This document shows positions 1 through 11,079 of a stretch of 64,000 nucleotides of DNA, piece after piece. The stretch is from Prochilodus magdalenae. Lineage: Eukaryota > Chordata > Actinopteri > Characiformes > Prochilodontidae. The notes below the pieces were generated by a model, which saw nothing but the letters and a program-made list of their open reading frames with translations, was not told where the DNA came from and searched no databases. Location: positions 27,559 through 91,558 of the forward strand of contig JAMWET010004114.1 of NCBI GenBank assembly GCA_024036415.1. Reading direction: 5' to 3'. Both the position numbers and the translations under genes were made by a program. How positions within the stretch are numbered: position 1 is the stretch's first letter; each line of letters starts with the position of its first letter.

Positions 1-820
1 GGGGGAGGGGGAGGTGGAGTTAGAGTGATTGAGAGAGAATAGAAGAGTGGAATACATCATTAGGTGCCCAGAAAGTTCACTCAGTATTAGCATATCAGTA
101 TTTCCATGACCTGTGCTTATGCCGTGTTTCCAGCTACCGCTTCACATCGGATCAGAACGTGTTATTCCTTTGGCTTTTTGCACTGTCTCATAAGCTGGAC
201 CTCCCATAGTGACTGATCGCTGGAGCCCGATCGTCGTAGTCATTATTCAGGTTCCATAGGTTCATGAAAGAACAGCAACATATTCCCATGTGTTTACTTC
301 TTCAGTCCAAACGATGGTCATTTTTTTATTATTTATTTATTTGTTTGTTTATTTATTTCTTTTTTCCTAGAAGAGCGATGGCCTCAGGTTGGGATAAAAA
401 AAAAAAAGTTGTGCCCATATGCTCGGAACAGGCTCATTAATATCCATTGTTTGTGGAGAAGCTTGCATAAGGGACCGAAAAACAGTTGCTGTTACTGGCT
501 TCCACCCACCTCTTCTCCCAGTAGTGTATTGGCTCCAATCCCAGGCAATTTATATTAGCCTCCAGACTGAGTTTGCCTAGAAGAATCAAAAGTGGAAGTG
601 TTAGAGCCAGCTGCCTACAGGAACACCTGAATCATGGCACATCTCACAGCAGCGAAAGCAGTAGCAGCAATGCTAAGTGAGCAGGGTATAGCACCTGACA
701 GCAAAGAGGAGCGAGAATCATCTATCATATCCATACATGGCATCCATCTGTTGAATTAAAAATGTACGCCTACAGTACGCACTGCAGTGAGTTAGCTGTC
801 AAGCGACGTGCCTACAGCTC
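1..820. other. Non-coding flank, no gene recognised
   Basis: No open reading frame with family resemblance is visible. The stretch opens with a G-rich purine run (1-20) and carries a T-rich low-complexity tract built on ATTT units at about 326-367. If the candidate exon at 824-1039 is real, this is at least partly its upstream intron. Confidence 0.5.
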
Positions 821-823
821 TAC

Positions 824-1039
824 AGATTTCGGCGGAAACGCTTGCTTCAGCAGATTGCAGAACTTGAGGAGCATATGGAAGGTAAATTCGGCATGTTAAA
901 AAACCTCGAGGACAGACTGGCTTTCCAGAAGGCGGCTGCCTCCTATCTGAGTGCCTCGCACGGCCTGAGCGGCACCATTAGCATCCCGAGAACACGCAAA
1001 GTCCGTATTAAACCGACACTTCCGGGCCACAGCAGCTGA
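824..1039 (+). CDS. Candidate C-terminal exon of an unrecognised gene
   Basis: The frame is open from after a TGA at 788-790 to a TGA at 1037-1039. A splice-acceptor-like CTACAG precedes about 824. From there it reads a basic start (RFRRKR), then a heptad-like acidic/leucine segment (LLQQIAELEEHMEGKFGMLK), then a Ser/Ala-rich stretch and a basic Arg/Lys/Pro tail ending GHSS. The first part would form a short amphipathic helix or coiled coil. Codon use is GC-rich with several CpGs, unlike the AT-rich surroundings. There is no in-frame ATG with a good context at the start, so it would be a terminal exon spliced from exons left of the window. I do not recognise the family. It could equally be a chance frame or an old retrocopy. 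Confidence 0.3.
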   Translation, partial: RFRRKRLLQQIAELEEHMEGKFGMLKNLEDRLAFQKAAASYLSASHGLSGTISIPRTRKVRIKPTLPGHSS

Positions 1040-3770
1040 CTAAGCAGGAAACAAATAGGAAAATGATAAACAAGCCTATGCTAATTGGACATCCCCTCAA
1101 ACAACTTCATTAGCCTGAACCCCTGCTATCAGTCATCAGATACCACGGGGAAAAAGCTCAGCGTTTCACAGATTTCACGCTGGTGGAGCTAACAATGCGA
1201 GGGCGAGCGCTGCTCTGCTGCCGCAGCCGGCTGGAGCTATCTGCAGGCAGCAGCAGGCTAACGCTAAGCCCTTCTCTCTCTCTCTTTCTCTCTCTCTCTC
1301 TCCCTTTTTTTTCGCAGCTAGCTATTTTTAGCGTGGTCTACCCTGCCGCAGTCAGGAGGGATTCTGGGTCGGAACTGCTGTTGGCAGGGAGACGGCGGAG
1401 AGGTTGTGGCCCACTTTCGACAGCGCGCAAACAACAGTAATTACCCCTCCAGCTCTGGGGGTGCTTCTGTCCCACCGTGTGCCTTCACCTTAAAGATTAG
1501 CCCATTTGTCTCCATATCTGAGACTCAGTGCTTTTACCCCTTCGTCTCTATCTGTCTAACCTCTCTCCTGCCACTTCTCCTGCCTTTCTTCGCTCCGCAT
1601 CATAACACTCCCGTCCTCCTATTTCCCACCTCATCCATTGTTCCTATTCTCTCTCGCTCCCTCTCTCCCTTCCTTTTTCTTTGTCGTACGCCTTTTTGCT
1701 CTGCAGCTCTTTTGATATGTAGTCTGTCTTTTCCCCTACAGGTTGTAATCTCGGCCCCCCTCTTTTTCCACCCCCCCCCCGGTCCGGGAAGGTGAAAAAC
1801 GAATCCATTCCAGGTGAGCCGGAGAACACACACACACAGCTCGTTTCCTCCATTTCTTCTTCCTCCACATTCAAACCCAGCAGATCATTTGGAAGCACCC
1901 TCGGGGAACTGATTTTCCACCCATTTGTGATTCATTTAACCAGATGAATATACACCCAGGGAGAGCAGGAGAATGATTACTCAGGCACACTGCTGCACTG
2001 CTTCGTTGGCCGGTGACAGTAGCTTTAGAAAGGTTCTCAGTCATACGGGGGGCGCATACGGGGGAGGGGGGTGTTAAGGAGACACTATTATTTTATGATG
2101 GTCATCTTTCTTGTAGCCTTGCTGCACAGCAAAATCCCTAACAGGACACTTATTTAAACCTCCGAACCTGCTAACCCCGTGTCTTAAGGGGAGGAAAGTA
2201 AAGAAAGAGAAACTCTCTCCAACTCTGGGCCGCAAGATAAATCTCCCTGCACCTAATTACTGAGAGAGAGAACGCTCAATGCTCTCAACCAGCCATTTCA
2301 TCACCCTGACCAACCGCTGCGTCCTTCAACCTGATAGTCAGCCTGGAATTAACTTCTGCCAGCAGGGGGCGTGCTTTCACATCAAACCACCCATTTCACT
2401 ATCATGAATACATTTCAGGCCCGTTTGCCGTACTGCTGGGCTCCGTCTTTTTTGGCCTTGAGAGGCACTTCCATGGGGCTCAGCCATGACCAATTGTCCA
2501 AGATGGTTCTTCCAGGCTATGTGAAACGTTAAATGGAGTTATCTCCTCTAGAAGATGGGGGGGTATGGATGCTGGAAAGCCTTTGCTGGCAGCTAATATT
2601 CCTAGCATGGGAAAGAGCTGGCCTAGTCAGCTTCTGCATCCCCGTCTGGGATGGTGCATGTGGGGTCTCAGGGGGCCTATCTGAACTAGAAGTGATTGTG
2701 AATAGGAGTGTATGGGCAGAACGAAGGATGAATAAATGACACATGGAGGAGTGCAGGTCAGTACATCAGTGGATTACTACTTGCCTACACTCTGAGTGAG
2801 TACATGTAGATGTAGTCTTAAGGAAACTATAGGGTGTGAATGGAGGTGAGAATGAATGATTAGGGCAGAGAAAAAATACAAACAAACGAGTGCACGTCAG
2901 ACCAACATTGAATTCATGCTCAGGGGTCTGCCCTGAGATAGTGTCTGTTGGTCGAGCAGATGTGCAATAGATGGACATGCACTTTTCCACTCTATTCATT
3001 CTTAATGGGAAAGAATTTGGAAATTTGGATCTAAATGCTGTATACAAGCACACTGAACATTCAGACTGAACATTCTGGAGATGGAGCGGTGTTAATATCT
3101 GTATCAACAGATGTGGACTAGTTAATGCACAAAAACGTGTACCAAGAAGTAGAAGAATGTACCATCGGATCACAATAGAGCTGATATACTAAAGTAGTGA
3201 TTATAAAGGCTTTAGTAGACGTCATGTGACTGGGCTTCCCATGCTATGGACCCAAGTTTGACTGCACTAATCTCGCCAGTCAGGCTTCTACATGTCATTA
3301 GAGAATCTGTTAGATTCTGTTGCTCAATATGGCCAAGAACTGCCTAGATTGATGAGATGGGTCTATCTGACTGGCATACAAATTTACCAGCTACAAAGTG
3401 GTTTTGCATGATATGCAAGAATTTAATCTGCAGGATAAGAAGCGCTATGCCATCTTTCAGCAAACTTAATGAGATATACGGTATCCTTTATCGTATCACA
3501 ACTAATTGGTTCAAACAAACTTCTATACAGCTTTTAAAGGTGTATAAACTGTACGCATGTTGGTGAAACACACAAAAACTGTATGTACACTGGTATAGAA
3601 TAAGGAGAGTTCAGTACAGTGAACTTCAAACAGTGTTGATCCTCCTTCAAATACAAACCCCAGACAAATTTGTATTTGGCGAAAGAGGGAGATATGACGG
3701 GTCAATTCCAAAATCCTAAACCGTTACATAACAGATTTGACTTATTAATATAGACACCACCCAGATTTAC
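1040..3770. other. Gene-free stretch with CT-rich tracts
   Basis: A (CT)n microsatellite lies at about 1268-1302, inside a long pyrimidine-rich zone (about 1540-1790) that ends in a C-homopolymer near 1770-1781. A short (CA)n lies near 1829-1838. Reading frames here are products of low complexity and match no family. From 2000 to 3770 I see no repeat, gene or RNA that I can name. Confidence 0.5.
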
Positions 3771-3779
3771 ATACAAGGG

Positions 3780-4265
3780 CAATCAAGCAACATCAATGAA
3801 AATGGTGGCCCACATGGAGAACAATAATGTTCCAGGCTTTGTAGGTGATGTTGGGAAACTCTCGGGAGCATGGTTGATGATCATCTTTCAACTAAGCTGA
3901 AGCTGGCTTCCTGCTAACCAGCTTTTTAACCAAATGTTTCGTTCCACCCTAAGTGCTAGAGCTTTAACTGGCACCAGAATGTACAGCGTTAGGATGTGTA
4001 GCATTTAAGGTGGAGTGTAAACTTCACTAATCAAGCTGCCGAATAGGAAGCCAACTTTAGTGGCCATATTTACAACCAAATTAATTAACAAATTACATTC
4101 AAAGTTACTCATTCTGGATATTTTACTCTGGACAGTTAATGAAAGCTTGGACAATATGGAGCAACTTTGCTCAGCGTCATTTTGCTCACTAAAGAGACTG
4201 AAGAGAGAAGAAGTTCCACCTTAATTAGCATCCCAACCCCAACAGCAGCCTGTAAGTAGCAGCCA
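3780..4265. repeat. Palindromic MITE-like fragments (TTCCACCTTAA family)
   Basis: The segment near 4000-4060 (ATTTAAGGTGGA, then TAAACTTC, then GAATAGGAAGCC) resembles 7590-7660. Inverted partners of the core (TTCCACCTTAA) appear at 4214 and 7407. The pattern suggests a short non-autonomous DNA element with TTCCACCTTAA-type inverted ends. No coding capacity is seen. The class is not determined. Confidence 0.35.
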
Positions 4266-4269
4266 TGCT

Positions 4270-6350
4270 GTGTGATTGTATCTGTGTTTGCCACCTGAAG
4301 CAGATCGTGATAGTGAGGAACAACATCATTATCTGACAGTATCTTTTTCCTCTTCTTCTTCTTGGTACACATTTCCTGTCCAGTAACTTGTCCCACAGTT
4401 TTCAAGAAATCAACATCATTCCAACTCCAAAATGTTCAGTCTCCTCAGGAATGTCATGCTTGTATACAGATTTTTGATCGGATGCACCAGAGAATGGCAG
4501 CAGCCTTGCAGAAGGCGGAAAGCTGTGCAACAAGCACTTCGGCTTACTTTGATGTTGATGTCCAGATGGAAAGTGGGTAGTTAGCATAGGGAACTTTAGC
4601 TCCTAGCAAGCTCCTAGTAACTAGCATAGCTAACTAAACAGTATGACTATCTAGCTTATTTACATACACAATTTTTTTATTATTACGTTGTGTAGCTCAT
4701 GAGTGACTATCATAGTCTTGCTTGGTTCTTCAAATTTCCCATGAGCAAAAAAGGAAAACTTTAATTCTATTGCCAAATCTCTGTAGTGGCCCTTGGGGGT
4801 CCTTACCATTGAAGAATAGGGCAAAAGTGGAAATATATGGACCACAGTCTGTCATAGTAGAACCATAAACTGCTCCTACATGAAGGTGGAGCTGATTAAG
4901 TGGACAATGAGTGTAGGTACATGGAAAATCTAACAGACATATTACCCTACTATATCAATATGGTGAGCCATATACCTATGTGGGTAGGGCATTGCTGGCT
5001 AAAACTACACCTGCACCGCCGGTGGTTATGGCACTGTTGAACCAAATCCATGGTCAGGCATTGCAAATGTGGAAGAGATTGGCCCTCTAGATGCACTAGA
5101 GCAACAACTAAAGCACAAACTAATGCCTCCAGGGCAGCAAGGGCACTGATGATTGGTTTCACAGAAAGGAAAATAGGAGAGCCAGCAGGAGGATGAGTGG
5201 AAAGCCAAGTGGAGGACTTATCCCCCCCCCCACTAACACAGTCTCGCGCTCTCTCTCTCGCTCCATCTCTCGCTCTGCATTTAGGTGCTGCACTAGTCTT
5301 ATGATGATTGCTTATTCCCACCTGCACTCAGACACGTGGGCGGCGGCGGCGGCCGAGGCAGCGGCAGCAGCAGGTGAAATGGAGGGATTTTCATCACTTT
5401 CTTTTTGGAGTCGTAACGCCGCGGTGAAGTGGTTATTCAAATACACCCCCTGCTTCACACGGATACTTACGTGCAGCACTAACAATGCACGACAAAAAAT
5501 AAGAATAGTTCTATGCCTTATTGCTCAGCAGGCATAACCATAACAAAGGAGGCACGCGTAGTTATACAAAGGCACCCGGCGAACTCTCTTTCTTCCTGCT
5601 GTAAACATTCACCATTACAAACATTCACGGGAGAGTCATTACTCCTACAAACGAGCAGTATAAATAGAATTAAACTGGAGCATTCACAACAGTCAGTCTG
5701 CAGATTCCGAGGGGGGTGAATTAACCCCTTACGCTGCAGGCATATTGTTAGGATGTCAGTTTTATTATGGGGACACATGATTTGTTTAGGCATTTGGTAA
5801 ATCTGGGTCACGTAGGTGTGAAAGTCAGGAACTGGGTCCGTATACGGGTCTCTTAGGGTTAACAACACAAGAGAAAGAAATGACGACATGCCCTGTGTCT
5901 CGGTTCAAGTGCATCCACAGTTAAGCAGCCACTTTCGATGCAAGAAAGGAGTTGACACGGGGGGATGAAATGGGATGTACTGCACTGTTAATACTATCAA
6001 GCTGTGCCTGCTCTCAGCAGTAGGCGCCATGCAGGGGCAGATTGGGCCACTTCTGTCAAGCGGTATGCCACTAGCATGACTATGCAAAATGCACCTTCAG
6101 AACTTTAGAACCCAACAGTAACAACAACAACATCATCATTATAAAAGGAGATGCAGAAATTTCATGCATTGTTGGCCAAAGTCCAAACATTACTGTTGAA
6201 ACAATAATTAATATAGAGAGAATAGATGCTTTCAATGCATCACACATATATAGCTTTGTTATAGACATGGCTAGTCACTAACTATAATGTGAGCACAAGG
6301 ACTTCAGGTTGGGGGCAACCAGTGATGCTTGGACAAAGCTACATATAAAA
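4270..6350. other. Gene-free stretch with a local GC-rich patch
   Basis: Mostly AT-rich and unremarkable. Around 5220-5430 there is a (CT)-rich run with CpGs and a (GGC)n run at about 5339-5352. The small frame there encodes an alanine-rich peptide of low complexity and is not convincing as a gene. Around 4860-4920 the text resembles the ends of common fish DNA transposons. An AATAAA on the minus strand at 5761-5766 is the nearest canonical polyadenylation hexamer I noticed downstream of the lrfn3 stop, but 2.6 kb is too far to claim use. Confidence 0.4.
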
Positions 6351-6353
6351 CTA

Positions 6354-6611
6354 CATATCGTCGCGGTCCATGGAAAAACAGGTATCTCCAAAATGGCAAC
6401 TTTACAGGAGAGGCCAAAAACCTCATTTCATATGAATGGATGTCAATGGAACCAGACGTCTTTCCAAGCCATTCTGGGCCATTTCTGTTGGTCCGTTCTT
6501 TATGAAATTTCCACACAGTGTAAAGAACAGCTCATGTGATCAAATGAGACATAAAAGTAAAAATCAACAAAAATGGAGATACATGTTTTTCTTTGGACAG
6601 CAACGATATGC
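6354..6611. mobile_element. MITE copy with CTGTCCAAAG-type inverted ends
   Basis: The left end reads CATATCGTCGCGGTCCATGG and continues AAAAACAGGTATCTCC. The right end is its inverted counterpart (GGAGATACATGTTTTTCTTT, then GGACAGCAACGATATG). About 258 bp lie between. Related copies are at 21141-21397, about 26180-26400 and about 9225-9412, with a fragment near 31560-31640. It has no transposase, so it is a non-autonomous element. Its superfamily is unresolved. Confidence 0.65.
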
Positions 6612-6629
6612 TACACAGTATGGACTGTG

Positions 6630-7290
6630 ATAGATAGATACATAGATACATGTGATACATCTGTCAAGATATACATTCACCATATCTAAATACCAAGGCA
6701 GAAAGAAAGATATAGTTGTCTGTAATGAGACTTCTCAGAGATATTGCCACTTTTAAGACCTGTTACATATGGATGGAGAAGGATTGGCTATTTACACAGC
6801 CAGTTCCAATGACTATATGCAGGCATCACTGAATTTACTTCCTGTTTCCTGTATTAAACCAAAATTCCTATGCCGCACTTCCCTATGCTATACACTAGGG
6901 GTCGCTATTACTTGCAGGGCCAGAACAATACTAAAGAATAAACCTTACCCGCCTTGGATCACTTACCAACCCACAAACTGGGAAGCAGCCCAATTTGTTT
7001 CTTGTTGCAGGCTGAGATCAGAAAACATGGGATTCGGCAAGCCGTTTGGATTTGGTTCCCCTTGTTCCCAAGTCTGCGTATCTCCGCCCACAGCTTCTGG
7101 ACTAACTTTTGCAATGCGGTGCCATCGTTTTCTTGCCACTAGCATAATGTGAAAGCTAGGAGCTAAGCTTAGGAACTGCTCTGTGGTCGGCTACACCTGA
7201 CTGGATGATACTATAGTGGCCAAAGAGCTGTAAGCATGAGCTGTATCCACTTTGTGTCTGACATATAACTGAAGTCAGATACTTGTTTTC
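6630..7290. other. No gene seen; minor GATA microsatellite
   Basis: A short GATA/GATACA run lies at about 6630-6652. The rest is unremarkable, and small frames in all directions match no family. Confidence 0.4.
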
Positions 7291-7305
7291 CCATTTCCCT
7301 TCAAG

Positions 7306-7550
7306 TTGTGTGGCAGTTATGCTTGTGCCTCTGGCTACTTGTCCATCTCCTTATCAAATTTTTGAAATTTTATGCTGAACTTCTTGTTTCAATTTTCCTG
7401 TTCCACCTTAAATGTTGCAGTGGTTATGCTGGCAGCTCATTCTACCTGCTGAGCTTCTTGCTCCACTTTTCCTGTTCCACCTTAAATGTCACAGCGGCTA
7501 TGCTGGCAGCTCAGGCTACTTGCCGAGCGTCTTGCTCCAGTTTTCCTGAT
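7306..7550. repeat. 74-bp tandem repeat, about three copies
   Basis: The phrase CTTCTTG...TTTTCCTGTTCC recurs at 7380, 7454 and 7528, an exact spacing of 74 bases. A more diverged copy precedes them from about 7306. Each unit contains TTCCACCTTAAATG and GCTGGCAGCTCA. The third copy diverges after TTTTCCTG. It is followed by an inverted TTTAAGGTGGAAC at about 7606, linking it to the element family at 3.8-4.3 kb. Confidence 0.7.
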
Positions 7551-8400
7551 GCAGCACTTTACTTGCTGCCATCTCAGGCGACATTGTAATAATTGCTGCT
7601 CCATTTAAGGTGGAACAGTAAAGTTCCACAAAAAGTTGTTGAGTAGGAAGCAGACTTCTGCAATGTGCCTGACTGCTGCATTTCCAGCAGGCATTTCCTT
7701 CCTCTATGGGCGAGAACGGTAAAGACGTGTCTACTGGAAGACTAGTAGATTTTTTAGGAATAAGATACCTGTACTGAATGGTAGAGATGTGTTAAGTTCT
7801 ACACAATCTTCATTGAAATATAGGGACTCAAAATTGGCTCTACCAAAATGTTGAGTAGAATGTTAAAGCATTAGCCTAAGCCAACTTATAACCTAAGATC
7901 GTGGATCGATGAAGTGGATACGGTAGTTTATCGTTTCCTGTCAGTGCATGTAATTGCTCCATTGGAGATGATAGTACTCCAGAACAATCCAGACTCTGGT
8001 TAGGGACATACATAGTCCACAGTGTAAGAACATAGTAGATAGTGTTGAATTGAGACACAGGGCATATCTTCATGTTACCCTAACATGGGGAAAGTCTAGT
8101 GATAGTATGGCCTCAATGTCTCTATTAACTAAGGAAGCATTTAAAAAAATGCTGGAGTGTCCCCGTATCAGCAACCTTGTGCACTGCTGCTGCTGCTGCC
8201 ATGATGTGGTTGCCTAGCAACAAATCTTATAACAGATAACGCGGAGAACGTGTTCTCTCTCACCTTGGACGGGAGGTACATCCTCAGTAAGGCAGCGAGA
8301 CCCCAGCACCAGAAAAAAAAGAAGGGGAGGGAGGCAGGTGGCAGGTGGAGGAGGAGTAGGAGGAGGAGGGGGGTGGGAGAGCATTGGATTTGATCCTGTG
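7551..8400. other. Probable 3' UTR and flank of lrfn3
   Basis: This lies just beyond the lrfn3 stop codon on the minus strand, so some of it should be 3' UTR. I cannot place the cleavage site, because no AATAAA (TTTATT on the plus strand) is evident within the first kilobase. A short CTG run sits at about 8185-8200. The GGAGG-rich patch at 8310-8380 is low complexity. Confidence 0.4.
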
Positions 8401-8956
8401 TTATTGCGATATGGAATCTTCTTCTTTGACCGATTTTCCGTATTCCGGATTCAAGTCCACCACCGTGGTGCCTTTCAGCGCTCCGTAGCCACCCTCCTGG
8501 CCCCCGCAGCCTTCAGGCCTGTCCTGACTGAGCGGGGCCGAGGGTTTGCTAGCCGAGCCAGAGGAAGAAGATGACCTGGTGGGTGGAGGGGGTCCGGATG
8601 CTGCCCCCTGCTGGCCGCCATTGGTTTGGGAGCAGACGTTGCTGACCCTAGCGGCCTTCTGCTTGTAGTGCTGGCTGTGGAGTTTGTACTTCATGAGCAG
8701 GATGAAGATGAAGACGAGGACGGAGGCCACGATGATGCCGCCGATGACTATGATCATGGTGCCACCCAGAAACTGGTCATGAAGGGAGCGGCAGCGGTGG
8801 AAATCACGCTCTGTGGTGAAGGAGACGCAGCCCACTAGGCGGGTGGCCGTCAGAGCTGTCACACCATCGTCGTAAACGGCCAACACACACAGCTCGTAGT
8901 CCCGGGAGGAGGCAAGGTCACTGAGCTGGAAGAGCTTATGGGAGGCTGGGATCATC
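8401..8956 (-). CDS. lrfn3: lrfn3 coding exon 3: FN3 end, TM helix, tail
   Basis: This last coding exon gives residues 455 (split codon) to 639. The acceptor is CTGTCTCAG ending at 8957. The first base G completes AG|G (Arg455), followed by MIPASHK, the universally conserved LRFN junction. The exon encodes the second half of the FN3 domain ([12 protein letters not shown], then LTATRLVGC), a juxtamembrane [12 protein letters not shown] and a transmembrane helix at about 522-543 ([20 protein letters not shown]). The cytoplasmic tail is about 95 residues, with the family motif [11 protein letters not shown] at about 559-569, a Pro/Ser-rich stretch, [11 protein letters not shown] and the end SISQ. 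The stop TAA is 8403-8401. The ending is not a class I PDZ ligand, as expected for LRFN3. Antisense frames over this exon are shadows. Confidence 0.93.
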
Positions 8957-9224
8957 CTGAGACAGAAAAACAGAGAGACAGACAGCTAGTAATTATTATT
9001 GTTAAGGTTAAACCCTTAAGCTGGTTAACGGATGACTATGAGAAGAGCTTTATCACTGTGGACTGTTTTTTTGAGGGTGGAGACAAGCATGAGCTCTGTA
9101 CTCTAATTTTTCTATTGTATTATACTGGGTTCATCTGGAGTTCAACAACAAGATGGATCCCTAAACGTTGATATCCTATACATTCCATTGCTTTGGTTAG
9201 TGGTGAAAGTAGGTTATTCCAAAC

Positions 9225-9412
9225 TGCGTATTGTTGCTGTCCAAAGAAAAACATGGATCTTAACTTTTTGTTGATTTTAAGTTTTTTGAACACAGCAGCT
9301 GCTGTTTACATTGTGTAAAAATGTGATGAAGAATGGACCAATAGAAATGGCCTAAAATTGCTTGGACAAACGTCTGGTTCCATTGACTTTATTAAATTAA
9401 ACTGCTCCGCAT
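9225..9412. mobile_element. Truncated MITE copy (CTGTCCAAAG family)
   Basis: The left end GTTGCTGTCCAAAGAAAAAC matches the family ends at 6354 and 21141. Internal text (TGGACCAATAGAAATGGCC, GTCTGGTTCCATTGACTT) matches the reverse complement of the central part of the other copies. The right inverted end is missing. Confidence 0.55.
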
Positions 9413-9583
9413 CATATGGTGTTTTAGTACTCAATACCACAGACTCAAGGCCTTGGGCTAGTCTTAGTCCTGGAGTACAGACTTGTACAGGTCTTGTAGC
9501 TTTTTATTGCAGCCACCAGATGCATTAACGTTTGCACGGCATAATTCCCAAAATAAATATTCTCTGGGAAATACTTTAAGAAT

Positions 9584-9613
9584 CTCAGTCCACACCTAAC
9601 AATGTGGACTGAG
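9584..9613. repeat. Perfect 11-bp inverted repeat at array edge
   Basis: CTCAGTCCACA (9584-9594) is repeated inverted as TGTGGACTGAG (9603-9613), with an 8-base loop. The right arm merges directly into the TGAG array, so the array begins at the foot of a potential hairpin. Confidence 0.75.
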
Positions 9614-11074
9614 TGAGTGAGTAAGTGAGTGAGTGAGTGAGTGAGTGAGTGAGTGAGTGACTGAGTGACTGAGTGAGTAAGTGAGTAAGTGAGTGAGTGA
9701 GTAAGTGGGTAAGTGAGTGAGGGAGTAAGTGAGTGAGTGAGTGAGTGACTGAGTGAGTAAGTGAGTAAGTGAGTGAGTGAGTAAGTGGGTAAGTGAGTGA
9801 GGGAGTAAGTGAGTGAGTGAGTGAGTGAGTGAGTAAGTGGGTGAGTGACTGAGTGAGTAAGTGAGTAAGTGAGTGAGTGAGTAAGTGGGTAAGTGAGTGA
9901 GGGAGTAAGTGAGTGAGTGAGTGAGTGAGTGGATGAGTGAGTGAGTGAGTGAGTAAGTGGGTGAGTGAGTAAATGAGTGCATAAGTGAGTGAGTGGATGA
10001 GTGAGTGAGTGAGTGGGTAAGTGAGTGAGTAAGTGAGTGCATAAGTGAGTGAGTGAGTAAGTGAGTGAGTGGGTGAGTGAGTGAAGGAGAAAGTGAGTGA
10101 GTGGATGAGTGAGTGAGTGAGTGAGTAAGTGAGTGGATGAGTGAGTGAGTGAGTGAGTGAGTGAGTGAGTGAGTGGATGAGTGAGTGAGTGAGTGAGTAA
10201 GTGAGTGGATAAGTGAGTGAGTGGGTGGGTAAGTGAGTGAGTGAGTGCATAAGTGAGTGAGTGGATGAGTGAGTGAGTGCATAAGTGAATGAGTGAGTGA
10301 GTGGATGAGTAAGTGAGTAAGTGAGTGAGTGGGTGTGTAAGTGAGTGAGTGAGTGAGTAAGTGAGTGCATGAGTGAGTGAGTGAGTGAGTGGATACGTGA
10401 GTGACTGAGTGAGTGAGTAAGTGAGTGAGTAAGTGAGTGAATGAGTGAGTAAGTGAGTGAGTGAGTGAGTGGGTGAGTGAGTGAGGGAGTAAGTGAGTGA
10501 GTAAGTGAGTGAATGAGTGAGTAAGTGAGTGAGTGAGTGAGTGGGTGAGTGAGTGAGGGAGTAAGTGAGTGAGTGAGTAAGTGAGTGCATAAGTGAGGGA
10601 GTGGATGAGTGAGTGAGTAAGTGAGTGAGTAAGTGAGTGCATAAGTGAGTGCATGAGTGAGTGAGTGAGTGAGTGAGTGGATGAGTGAGTGAGTGAGTGA
10701 GTGAGTGAGTAAGTGAGTGAGTGAGTGCGTAAGTGAGTGAGTAAGTGAGTGCATAAGTGAGTGAGTGGATGAGTGAGTGAGTAAGTGAGTGAGTAAGTGA
10801 GTGCATAAGTGAGTGAGTGAGTGAGTGAGTGAGTGGATGAGTGAGTGAGTGAGTGAGTGAGTAAGTGAGTGAGTGAGTGCGTAAGTGAGTGAGTAAGTGA
10901 GTGAGTAAGTGAGTGCATAAGTGAGTGAGTGAGTGAGTGAGTGGATGAGTGAGTGAGTGAGTGAGTGAGTGAGTGAGTGAGTGAGTGAGTGAGTGAGTGA
11001 GTGAGTGAGTGAGTAAGTGAGTGAGTAAGTGAGTGCATAAGTGAGTGAGTGGAATGAGTGAGTGAGTGGATGAG
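9609..11074. repeat. Tetranucleotide (TGAG)n array 1, ~1.47 kb
   Basis: Nearly pure TGAG repeats, with point variants GTAAGT, GGATGA, GGGTAAG and GTGCATAAG. The variants are themselves periodic. A block starting CTGAGTGAGTAAGTGAG recurs at 9669, 9749 and 9849, and a block with GAATGAGTGAGTAAG recurs near 10438 and 10512. Three open minus-strand frames of up to about 500 codons (Thr-His-Ser-Leu repeats) are a by-product of a stop-free repeat and not genes. Confidence 0.97.
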
Positions 11075-11079
11075 ATGCC

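Noticed and set aside
842..844. TTG at 842 as a start codon
   Set aside because: Eukaryotic translation from TTG is unlikely, and the frame is open upstream to an acceptor-like site, so a spliced exon is the better reading.
5193..5537. 114-codon frame with an alanine-rich stretch
   Set aside because: Low-complexity CT and GGC runs explain it. No homology or splice support, and overlapping minus-strand frames are equally long.
8338..8574. Plus-strand frame over the lrfn3 stop codon
   Set aside because: Overlaps the conserved minus-strand tail. Its glycine-rich start is translated GGAGG repeat.
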